Assembly: GCF_021378075.1 (NCBI RefSeq)
Contig: NZ_JAJUOS010000008.1
Location: 62,001 to 126,000 of the forward strand
Source of the DNA: Rhodobacter flavimaris
GTDB taxonomy: Bacteria; Pseudomonadota; Alphaproteobacteria; Rhodobacterales; Rhodobacteraceae
Length of the DNA: 64,000 nucleotides
Direction: 5' to 3'
Positions 1 through 6,787 of this stretch are shown piece after piece; within the stretch, counting starts at the first letter, position 1; each line of letters opens with the position of its first letter. Both the position numbers and the translations under genes were made by a program. The notes under the pieces are model-generated. The model made no database searches, was not told where the DNA came from, and was given only the letters and a program-made list of their open reading frames with translations.

Positions 1-938
1 TTGGCCGCAGCGAGGCGTTGCAACTGGGGCGCTTCGACGTCTCGGTGCCGCCGATGCATCAGCCGGGCGAGATCACCTACCCTTCGGCGCATGAGGCGCC
101 CGATCCGCAGACCGATTTCCTCGTCTCGCGCGCCGCGATCTATTCCCAACCCACGGCCTTCCGCGCCGATCTGCGCCGGGAGCTTGCGCGCAATGGCGGC
201 GAGGCGATCGTTTTCGTCCATGGCTACAACACGACCTTTGTCGAGGGGCTCTATCGCCTGGCGCAACTTGGCAAGGATTTCGAACTGCCGGGGGTGCTGT
301 TGCATTACTCCTGGCCCTCGCGCGGGCATGTGATGGGCTATGCCTATGACCGCGACTCCGCGCTTTTCGCCCGCGACGGGTTTGAGGAGTTCCTGCGCGA
401 GTTGCGCGCCGCCGGGGCGCGCCGGATCCTGATCGTGGGTCATTCCATGGGCGCCGCGCTGACCATGGAGACCCTGCGCCAAATGGCGATTGCCGGTGAA
501 ACAGAGACGATTTCGCGCCTTGCCGGGGTCGTCCTGATCTCGCCCGATATCGACGTCGACGTCTTCCGCGCGCAGGCCCGCCGGATTGGCAAACTGCCGC
601 AGCCCTTCTTGATCTTTACCTCGCAGCGCGACAAGGCGCTTGGCCTGTCCTCGCGTATCAGCGGCGAGCAGACCCGGCTTGGCAACCTGCAAGACGTCTC
701 GGCCGTGGCAGATCTGAAGCTGACGATCGTGGATGTCGGCGCGTTCAATACCGGCGAGGGACATTTCAACGTGGCGACCTCGCCGGCGCTGATCGCGCTT
801 CTGGGCGAGACTGGGCGCGTGGCAGCCGTGCTGGAGGGCGAGCAGTCCGAGCACCGCAACCTGTTCTCGGGCGTGGTTCTGTCGGTGCAGAACGTCACGC
901 AGATCGTCCTCGCCCCGGTCGAGGCGCTGGCGAACTAG
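1..938 (+). CDS. alpha/beta hydrolase of the DUF900 type (5' partial)
   Basis: The reading frame is open to the left edge, so the N-terminus lies outside the window. The visible part has the alpha/beta-hydrolase landmarks of the DUF900 family: FVHGYN (oxyanion region, about residue 66 counted from the first in-window TTG at 18), the nucleophile elbow GHSMG at about 141-145, an acidic SPDIDVD stretch near 175-181 and a late EGHFN histidine near 248. It is probably an esterase or lipase-like hydrolase of unknown substrate; many relatives are lipoproteins or exported, but the signal region is not visible. It converges on the smr gene with a 4-base overlap. It carries one copy of the AT-rich in-frame element (491-514). 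Family assignment is firm; function is not. Confidence 0.85.
   Translation, partial: GRSEALQLGRFDVSVPPMHQPGEITYPSAHEAPDPQTDFLVSRAAIYSQPTAFRADLRRELARNGGEAIVFVHGYNTTFVEGLYRLAQLGKDFELPGVLLHYSWPSRGHVMGYAYDRDSALFARDGFEEFLRELRAAGARRILIVGHSMGAALTMETLRQMAIAGETETISRLAGVVLISPDIDVDVFRAQARRIGKLPQPFLIFTSQRDKALGLSSRISGEQTRLGNLQDVSAVADLKLTIVDVGAFNTGEGHFNVATSPALIALLGETGRVAAVLEGEQSEHRNLFSGVVLSVQNVTQIVLAPVEALAN
491..514 (+). repeat. in-frame AT-rich dispersed element, copy 1 (GETETIS variant)
   Basis: The core GGTGAAACAGAGACGATTTC is almost identical to the copy at 15765-15793, although the host genes are unrelated. It is read as G-E-T-E-T-I-S, the same frame as every other copy, and uses the AT-rich codons ACA and ATT. 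Confidence 0.5.
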
Positions 939-1534
939 CGGTTGCGGCGCAGATAGACGTAATAGGCGCCCGAGCCGCCGTGCTTCAGATGCGCCTCGCT
1001 GACCTGCATGACGGCCGCGCCAAGCGGCGGCAAGCGCAGCCATTGCGGCACCTGGTGGCGCAATACGCCCTGCCGCTGCGGAATCGGGCCTTCATCCAGA
1101 CCGCGTTTGCCCTTGCCGGTAATCACCAGCACTAGGCGGCAGCCGCGATCCTGCGCATTCAACACAAAGCGGATCAGTTCGGGATGCGCCTCGGCCATGG
1201 TCATGCCGTGCAGGTCGATTTTGGCCTCGGGTTCCAGCTTGCCGCGCGTCATGGCGCGATGCGCCTTGCGATCCATCACCACCGGCTGACGTGCCAGATG
1301 CTCGGAGATCGAGGGCGCGAGATCATGCCGGAAGGCGAAATCCGGGGCCGACTGGCCGATGCGGAAATCCTTCACATCAGGGCGCGGCTTCTTGGGCGGA
1401 GGCGTAGGCTTACTCTCAAAAACAGGCTCTGTTTCAGCAGAAAATGGCTTTTTCGGGCGAAAGGCCTTGGCCGTTGCGGCTACGCGCGACCATAGCTCGC
1501 GCTCTTCCGGGGAAAGCTTGCGGCGGCGGCTCAT
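935..1534 (-). CDS. Smr/MutS-C domain protein
   Basis: A 199-residue protein whose C-terminal half (about 105-199) is an Smr domain: DLHG at 107-110, the TGKGKRG loop at 139-145 and a C-terminal HGGSGAYYVYLRR. Smr domains are small nucleases or nucleic-acid-binding modules; in stand-alone bacterial SmrA-like proteins the DLHG and TGxG motifs form the active site. The basic, proline-rich N-terminal half is probably a disordered linker, and it holds a copy of the dispersed element at 1416-1443. The start at 1534 was chosen because its ATG overlaps the mltA stop (ATGA), giving translational coupling; the longer in-frame extension to 1696 lies inside mltA. Last gene of the Tim44-like-mltA-smr operon. 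Confidence 0.9.
   Translation of the reverse strand: MSRRRKLSPEERELWSRVAATAKAFRPKKPFSAETEPVFESKPTPPPKKPRPDVKDFRIGQSAPDFAFRHDLAPSISEHLARQPVVMDRKAHRAMTRGKLEPEAKIDLHGMTMAEAHPELIRFVLNAQDRGCRLVLVITGKGKRGLDEGPIPQRQGVLRHQVPQWLRLPPLGAAVMQVSEAHLKHGGSGAYYVYLRRNR
1416..1443 (-). repeat. in-frame AT-rich dispersed element, copy 2 (AETEPVF)
   Basis: On the coding strand the core reads GCTGAAACAGAGCCTGTTTT, preceded by TTTTCT. It contains the imperfect dyad AAACAG-AGC-CTGTTT. It encodes F-S-A-E-T-E-P-V-F in the linker of the Smr protein. The codons (ACA, CCT, GTT, TTT) contrast with the G/C-ending codons around it. Confidence 0.6.
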
Positions 1535-2427
1535 GCGACCCTCCGCAGCACGATCATCGCGCCATGCGCATTTACCGCGCCCGCAGCCAGCCCCGCCTCG
1601 GGGCCGGAGCCAAGAAAGATATCGCCCCGCCCGGCACCCCGAATGGCCGAGCCGATATCCTGTGCCACGGTCAGGCGTGGCGCGAGGCCGGGGCAACTGA
1701 CCCAGACCGGGCTGCCAAGCGCCACGATCTCGGGGTCAACGGCCAGGCTGCGGCCCGAGGTCACGGGCCGCCCCATAGCGCCGATGGGCCCGCTGTCCTC
1801 GGGCAGGTCGAGCACACGGAAGAACACGAAAGAGGGGTTGTGGTTCAGCAGATCGGGCACCTGATCGGGGTGCTGCTTGCACCAGTGCCGGATCGTCTGC
1901 GGCGTCATTTCCTCGACCGGAGCCACCCCGCGCCGCACGAGTTCCGCGCCGATCGAGCGATAGGGGTGCCCGTTCTTCCCCGCAAACCCAAGGCGCAGTG
2001 TGCCGCCCTCATCGAGCCGCACCCGGACGGAGCCCTGCACCTGCGCCAGAAACGCCTCGATGGCGCTTTCCAGATAGACCAGCTCTTGCCCGCCCATCAT
2101 GTCGGTGGCGAGGATCTCGGAACGGCTGTGCCAGGGTTGCAGGGCATCGAGTCCCTCGGGTCGCGCGTAAAGCGGATGGTGAAACCGGGCCGAGGTATAG
2201 CGCGAGCCGGGCAGTTCGGGTTCGTAATAGGCGGTGAAATGGGCGCGCCCCTCGGGGACGACCTCATAGGGGCGGAAATAATGCTCGAACAGGGCCTTTT
2301 CGTGACCGGGCGCGGGGTCTGCCCCGTCCCAGCCAAAAAGATCTGCGGTCACGCAAAACGCCGCCCAAGCGGCGGCGTGGTCGTCGGTTTCCCAACCCTC
2401 GATCTCGGCCCAGTCGAGCGGCCGCAT
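1531..2427 (-). CDS. mltA: MltA-type lytic murein transglycosylase
   Basis: The 298-residue protein has the MltA domain signature (FTAYYEPELPGS near 67-78) followed by a C-terminal 3D domain (about 195-290) with the catalytic-type aspartate region AQDIGSAIRGAGRGDIF. MltA cleaves peptidoglycan glycan strands to 1,6-anhydromuramyl products in the periplasm. Oddly, no signal peptide or lipobox is visible. An in-frame TAA, which is also the stop of the Tim44-like gene, lies only one codon before the ATG, so no upstream N-terminus exists. Export must therefore use another route, or the family in this group is annotated without one. The gene is in an operon with the Tim44-like gene (3-base gap) and smr (ATGA overlap). 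Confidence 0.92.
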   Translation of the reverse strand: MRPLDWAEIEGWETDDHAAAWAAFCVTADLFGWDGADPAPGHEKALFEHYFRPYEVVPEGRAHFTAYYEPELPGSRYTSARFHHPLYARPEGLDALQPWHSRSEILATDMMGGQELVYLESAIEAFLAQVQGSVRVRLDEGGTLRLGFAGKNGHPYRSIGAELVRRGVAPVEEMTPQTIRHWCKQHPDQVPDLLNHNPSFVFFRVLDLPEDSGPIGAMGRPVTSGRSLAVDPEIVALGSPVWVSCPGLAPRLTVAQDIGSAIRGAGRGDIFLGSGPEAGLAAGAVNAHGAMIVLRRVA

Positions 2428-2430
2428 GGC

Positions 2431-3090
2431 TTAGCCGCCCGTGGCGACAAGCTGCCAGTTCGGATCGGCGCTGCCCATCTTGCGCGCAAAGGTCCACACG
2501 TCGCGCTGCTTGCGCGGAGTGCGCGGATCGCCCTCGACCACGTTGCCATTGGCATCGCGCGCCACCGAGATGACCTCGCCGAGAAAGCGCACGGTGATCT
2601 CGGCCTCGCGGCTCGCGGCGTCATACTCGGCCTCGGCCAGCGCCATTTCGCGCAGACCCATGAATTCGGCCTGGATATCCAGCCCCTGCTCGGCGCGCGC
2701 CTGAACGACGCCTTCGAAGGCCGCGTAGACCTCGGGCGACAGGAAGGGGCGGATTTTCTCAAGATCGCCGGTCTCGAAGGCCATCAGGATCATCTCATAG
2801 GCGCCGCGCGCCCCTTGCAGGAACGAGGTGACGTTGAAGCTCGGCTCGGCCTGCTTCATCTGCGCCAGCGCACGCGCCGCGGGCGAACCCTCGGCGACGT
2901 GATCGGTGATATCCTGATCAGGCCCGCCCTCGATCACCTCGAAGCCGCGACGCTGCGCGGGTTCGGGGCGCTCTTGCGGCGCATCCGGGTCTTCCCATCC
3001 GTCGCGCGTGCCCAGCACGTTCTTGAGGCGCAGGATCAGGAAGATCGCGATCCCGGCAAGGACGATCAGCTGGATGACAGCATTGGACAT
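2431..3090 (-). CDS. Tim44/TimA family protein
   Basis: A 219-residue protein with one N-terminal membrane segment (about 4-20, MSNAVIQLIVLAGIAIFLIL), a charged linker, and a C-terminal Tim44-like domain (about 85-215) ending in an RDVWTFARKMGSADPNW-like stretch. Mitochondrial Tim44 tethers Hsp70 to the import channel; the alphaproteobacterial homologue (TimA) is membrane-bound and of unsettled function. The start at 3090 gives a correct membrane anchor; the longer frame to 3474 overlaps the divergent fxsA gene. First gene of the Tim44-like-mltA-smr unit, divergent from fxsA. Confidence 0.9.
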   Translation of the reverse strand: MSNAVIQLIVLAGIAIFLILRLKNVLGTRDGWEDPDAPQERPEPAQRRGFEVIEGGPDQDITDHVAEGSPAARALAQMKQAEPSFNVTSFLQGARGAYEMILMAFETGDLEKIRPFLSPEVYAAFEGVVQARAEQGLDIQAEFMGLREMALAEAEYDAASREAEITVRFLGEVISVARDANGNVVEGDPRTPRKQRDVWTFARKMGSADPNWQLVATGG

Positions 3091-3205
3091 GGGTGCCTCG
3101 GACAGAGTGGGTTGGTATCGGAACTCTCCGAACCTATGTAGGATAGCGGCGCGTTCAAGTCCACCAACGCCCGAACCGACGTCAAGACCCGCGAAAGGAT
3201 GCAAT

Positions 3206-3688
3206 ATGTGGATCTTTCTGGCCTTTCTGATCGTGCCGATGATCGAGATCGGTCTGTTCATCCAGGTTGGCGGCCTGATCGGCCTGTGGCCGACGCTGGC
3301 CATCGTGGTGCTGACGGCGATGCTGGGCACCGCGCTGGTGCGCAGCCAGGGCGCGCGGGCGCTCAATGACCTGAAAAGCTCGATGAACGAGATGCGCGAC
3401 CCCGCGGCGCCGCTGGCGCATGGGGCGATGATCCTGTTTGCGGGCGCGCTCTTGCTGACGCCGGGGTTCTTCACCGATGCTTGCGGTCTGGCGCTGCTGG
3501 TGCCCGCCGTGCGCGAGGCAGTGCTGCGCTATGTCTCAAAGCGCGTCACGGTCACCAGCTTTTCGGTCAACCAGGGCTTCGAGGAACGGCCGCGCCAGCC
3601 CGGTCCGGGCGTGATCGACGGCGATTTTTATGAAATCGAGCCGGAAAACCGCCCGCCGCAGGGCCCCTCGGGTTGGACACGGCATTGA
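3206..3688 (+). CDS. fxsA: FxsA family membrane protein
   Basis: A 160-residue inner-membrane protein. It begins MWIFLAFLIVPMIEIGLFIQVG, which is the first FxsA helix, continues with a second hydrophobic segment (LWPTLAIVVLTAMLGTALVR) and a third around LFAGALLLTPGFFTDACGLALL, then a soluble polar tail. In E. coli, FxsA overproduction relieves F-plasmid exclusion of phage T7; its normal role is unclear. ATG 3206 was chosen because it places the conserved first helix at the N-terminus. It lies 52 bases upstream of secB on the same strand, an arrangement common in this family. Confidence 0.92.
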   Translation: MWIFLAFLIVPMIEIGLFIQVGGLIGLWPTLAIVVLTAMLGTALVRSQGARALNDLKSSMNEMRDPAAPLAHGAMILFAGALLLTPGFFTDACGLALLVPAVREAVLRYVSKRVTVTSFSVNQGFEERPRQPGPGVIDGDFYEIEPENRPPQGPSGWTRH

Positions 3689-3740
3689 GACAGCGGGTCG
3701 AGGGTGCTACACCCTTGCCAAGTCGAACACGGAGACAAGA

Positions 3741-4241
3741 ATGACCGAAGAAAATAACGGCGCCGCCCCGGTGCAGCCGCAGATGAAAATGCAGATCCTC
3801 GCCCAGTTCGTGCGCGACATGTCGTTCGAGAATGCCGTGGCGATGAAGGGCCTGCAGTCGGCCGACGTGCAGCCCGAGATGCAGGTGCAGGTCAGCCTCG
3901 ACGCGCGCAAGCGCCCGCAGGACAACCAGTATGAGGTTATCACCAAGTTCAAGATCACCGCGACCAACAAGGCGACCAACACGGCCCTTTACCTGCTTGA
4001 GGTCGATTACGGCGGGATCTTCCACATCGAGGGCATCCCTGAAGAGCAGATGCACCCCTTCCTGCTGATCGAATGCCCGCGTCAGCTGTTCCCCTTCGTG
4101 CGGCGTATCGTCTCGGACGTGACGCGCGACGGCGGCTTCCCGCCCTTCAACCTCGACATGGTGGACTTCATGGCGCTTTACCGCGCCGAGCTGGCCCGCC
4201 GCGCCGAGACGCAAAAGCCGGCCGACGCGCCGGTATCCTGA
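3741..4241 (+). CDS. secB: protein-export chaperone SecB
   Basis: A 166-residue SecB, the usual length. It keeps unfolded preproteins export-competent and hands them to SecA. Recognisable family features are QILAQFVRDMSFENA near 18-32, the LEVDYGGIF strand, and the C-terminal PPFNLDMVDFMALYRAE segment with the FPFVRRIVSDVTRDGGF region before it. The C-terminal tail is short and acidic to polar. ATG 3741 follows a purine-rich CGGAGACAAGA site. Grouping with fxsA upstream and idi downstream suggests a short plus-strand unit, although a strong hairpin separates secB from idi. Confidence 0.97.
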   Translation: MTEENNGAAPVQPQMKMQILAQFVRDMSFENAVAMKGLQSADVQPEMQVQVSLDARKRPQDNQYEVITKFKITATNKATNTALYLLEVDYGGIFHIEGIPEEQMHPFLLIECPRQLFPFVRRIVSDVTRDGGFPPFNLDMVDFMALYRAELARRAETQKPADAPVS

Positions 4242-4293
4242 TCTCCGGGGCGCGGCAAGCTGCCTCAGGGACAAGGTGACCACATGACATTGG

Positions 4294-4323
4294 GCGCCGC
4301 CGTGCTTCATGCTACGGCGGCGC
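4294..4323 (+). terminator. strong hairpin downstream of secB
   Basis: Perfect 10-bp arms GCGCCGCCGT (4294-4303) and ACGGCGGCGC (4314-4323) with a 10-nt loop. The following T-run is weak (CCCGTTT), so it may be a terminator or a processing hairpin. Its position argues that idi starts at 4344 and not at the upstream in-frame ATG 4284. Confidence 0.55.
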
Positions 4324-4343
4324 ACCCGTTTCAGGCCGTAGGT

Positions 4344-4874
4344 ATGACAGAACAGATCCCCGCATGGGTCGGCGACACGCTGGCCCCCATCGACAAGCTG
4401 GAGGTTCACCGAAAGGGGCTCCGCCACAAGGCGGTGTCGATCTTTGTCATGGATGGGGAAAAGGTGCTGCTGCAACGCCGCGCCTCGGGTAAGTATCACT
4501 CGGCGGGGCTGTGGTCGAACACCTGCTGCACCCATCCGCACTGGGGCGAGCGGCCCGAGCATTGCGCGATCCGCCGGCTTGAGGAAGAACTGGGCATCAC
4601 CGGCCTTTACCCGGCCCATGCCGACCGGCTGGAATACCGCGCCGATGTGGGCAACGGGCTGATCGAGCATGAGGTGGTGGATATCTACCTTGCCTATGCC
4701 AAGCCCGGCATGGCCATCGCTCCCGACCCCGAGGAGGTCAGCGAGATCCGTTGGGTCGGGCTTTACGATCTGGCCGCCGAAGTGCGCCGCCACCCCGAGC
4801 GTTTCTCGCAATGGCTGGCGATTTACCTGGCCAGCCACATGGATCGCATCTTCGGAACGCTGGTGCGGGCCTGA
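4344..4874 (+). CDS. idi: isopentenyl-diphosphate delta-isomerase, type I
   Basis: A 176-residue Nudix-fold isomerase interconverting isopentenyl and dimethylallyl diphosphate for carotenoid, quinone and other isoprenoid synthesis. Seen: the metal-ligand region HRKGLRHKAVSIF (22-34), the catalytic cysteine region NTCCTHP (59-65), the Nudix helix RRLEEELGI (77-85) and the catalytic glutamates in IEHEVVDIY (107-115). The length equals that of the Rhodobacter capsulatus enzyme. ATG 4344 was preferred over 4284 because the intervening sequence is a hairpin. In purple Rhodobacter idi usually lies in the photosynthesis cluster; here it sits between secB and tamA, so the location is housekeeping-like. 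Confidence 0.96.
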   Translation: MTEQIPAWVGDTLAPIDKLEVHRKGLRHKAVSIFVMDGEKVLLQRRASGKYHSAGLWSNTCCTHPHWGERPEHCAIRRLEEELGITGLYPAHADRLEYRADVGNGLIEHEVVDIYLAYAKPGMAIAPDPEEVSEIRWVGLYDLAAEVRRHPERFSQWLAIYLASHMDRIFGTLVRA

Positions 4875-4987
4875 AGGCGCGGGATTCTTGCCGATCAGTG
4901 CCAAAAGCCCCTGTGCGGCCCGGTTTGGCTCTGGAATCTTGGTCCCTTTGCTGCGAGTCTAAGCACATCAGTGGGAGGGGTGTGGCC

Positions 4988-6787
4988 GTGGTACCGATGA
5001 AAGCGATCTGCGTGGGATTTGCCGCAGCGGTTCTGGTCGCCCAACCCGGTTTCGCCCTTGATCAGTTCAGTTTCGAAACCCCCGGCGCGCCCGAGGATCT
5101 GCGCGAGCTTTTGCGCGGCGCCTCGCTGTCGCGCGATGCCTATGCCACCAAGAAAACCGAGGCGCAGGATATCTTCGCCGCCGCCCGCGCCGATTACTCC
5201 CGGCTGCTCGGGGCGCTGTACGATCGGGGCTATTACGGCCCGACGATCTCGATCCTGATCGACGGGCGCGAGGCCGCCGCGATCCCGCCGATGGACGCGC
5301 CCGAGACGATCCGCTCGGTCGTGATCCGCGTGACGCCCGGGCCGCAATTCCATTTCGGCGAGGCGCGCGTTGATCCGCTGGCACGCAAGACCGTCCTGCC
5401 CGACGAATTTTCGACCGGCAGCGTCGCACGCTCGGGCCTGATTTCCGACGCCGCCCGCGCCGGGATCGAGGGCTGGCGCGAGATCGGCCACGCCAAGGCG
5501 CGCATCGCCGAGCAGAAGATCATCGCTGACCACCGCGCCCAGGTGCTGAACGCGCGGGTCACGCTTGATGCAGGCCCGCAACTGACCTTCGGCCATATGG
5601 AAATGGAGGGCTACGACCGTCTGCGCCCCAAGCGCCTGGCCGAGATCGCTGGTTTCCCGAGCGGCAAGCGCTTCAGCCCCGACAAGCTTGACGATGTTCG
5701 GAACCGCCTGCGCCGCACCGGCATCTTCAGCTCGGTCTCGCTGACTGAGGCCGAGGAAATCGGCCCGAACGACACGCTTGATGCGCATCTGAGCGTGGTC
5801 GAAGACAAGCCCCGCCGTCTTGGCTTCGGGGCAGAATACTCGACCATCGACGGGCTGAACCTGAACGGCTACTGGATGCACCGCAACCTGTTCGGCGGTG
5901 GCGAGCGGTTCCGCGTCGATGCCGAGATCTCGCAGATCGGCGCCGCGACATCGGGGATGGATTACGCGCTCGGCGCCCGGATCGACCGCCCCGCGACCTT
6001 CACGCCCGACACCTCGGCCTTTCTCGAAAGCGAGATCGGACGGATCGAGGCCGAAGATTACACCGAGGACTATTTCTCGGCGGGTTTCGGGCTTGAGCAT
6101 ATCTTCAACCCGCGCCTGTCGGGCTCTGCGGGAATCGCCTATGAATGGTCGCAGGTCGATGACGACCTGGGGCACACCCGGTTCCGCCAGGTCGCCTTTC
6201 CGCTTGGCGCGACCTGGGACAATCGCGACAGCGCGACCGATGCAACCCGCGGCTATTTCGGCGATGTCGCGCTGACCCCGTTCGTTGGGCTTGGCGGCAC
6301 CGGCTCGGGCGCGCGCATCGCGGGCGACTTCCGCGCCTATCGCGGCTTTGGCGAGAGCAACCGCTTTGTGATCGCCGGACGGGCGCAGATCGGCGGCGTC
6401 TTCGGCCCCGATCTTGCCGATACGCCGCGCAGCTACCTGTTTTATTCGGGTGGCGGCGGCACGGTGCGCGGGCAACCCTTTGAATCGCTTGGCGTGACCG
6501 AATTGGGCGGCGGCACGATCGAGACCGGCGGCACCCGGTTCATGGCCTTCTCGGGCGAGTTGCGCGCAGGCGTCACCGACTCGATCGGGGTCGTGGCCTT
6601 CTACGACCGCGGCTTTGTCAGCGCCGATGAGTTCTTCAGCGATTCGGGTGAATGGCACGCGGGCGCGGGCCTCGGGCTGCGCTACAAGACCGCCATCGGC
6701 CCGATCCGCCTCGATGTCGCGACCCCGGTCGAAGGCGACACCGACGAGGGCGTTCAGGTCTATATCGGCATTGGGCAGGCTTTTTGA
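4988..6787 (+). CDS. tamA: TamA, autotransporter/outer-membrane assembly protein
   Basis: An outer-membrane Omp85 protein of about 599 residues. A signal peptide (KAICVGFAAAVLVAQPGFA) is followed by a POTRA-containing periplasmic region (to about residue 275) and a C-terminal 16-strand barrel domain. Barrel landmarks are LGFGAEYSTIDGLNLNGYWMHRNLFGGGE and the lid-type motif FYSGGGGTVRGQPFESLG, and it ends in aromatic GIGQAF. With TamB it helps insert certain outer-membrane proteins. The start is uncertain: ATG 4997 is 16 bases from the GGGAGGGG Shine-Dalgarno (4973-4980), whereas GTG 4988 has ideal spacing and is used here. The tamA stop overlaps the tamB start (TGATG). Confidence 0.93.
   Translation: MVPMKAICVGFAAAVLVAQPGFALDQFSFETPGAPEDLRELLRGASLSRDAYATKKTEAQDIFAAARADYSRLLGALYDRGYYGPTISILIDGREAAAIPPMDAPETIRSVVIRVTPGPQFHFGEARVDPLARKTVLPDEFSTGSVARSGLISDAARAGIEGWREIGHAKARIAEQKIIADHRAQVLNARVTLDAGPQLTFGHMEMEGYDRLRPKRLAEIAGFPSGKRFSPDKLDDVRNRLRRTGIFSSVSLTEAEEIGPNDTLDAHLSVVEDKPRRLGFGAEYSTIDGLNLNGYWMHRNLFGGGERFRVDAEISQIGAATSGMDYALGARIDRPATFTPDTSAFLESEIGRIEAEDYTEDYFSAGFGLEHIFNPRLSGSAGIAYEWSQVDDDLGHTRFRQVAFPLGATWDNRDSATDATRGYFGDVALTPFVGLGGTGSGARIAGDFRAYRGFGESNRFVIAGRAQIGGVFGPDLADTPRSYLFYSGGGGTVRGQPFESLGVTELGGGTIETGGTRFMAFSGELRAGVTDSIGVVAFYDRGFVSADEFFSDSGEWHAGAGLGLRYKTAIGPIRLDVATPVEGDTDEGVQVYIGIGQAF

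Noticed and set aside
1444..3141. 565-codon open frame on plus opposite smr-mltA-Tim44
   Set aside because: Shadow frame spanning three convincing genes on the other strand.
4284..4343. 20-codon N-terminal extension of idi
   Set aside because: It is occupied by a perfect 10-bp hairpin, and the enzyme family begins at 4344.
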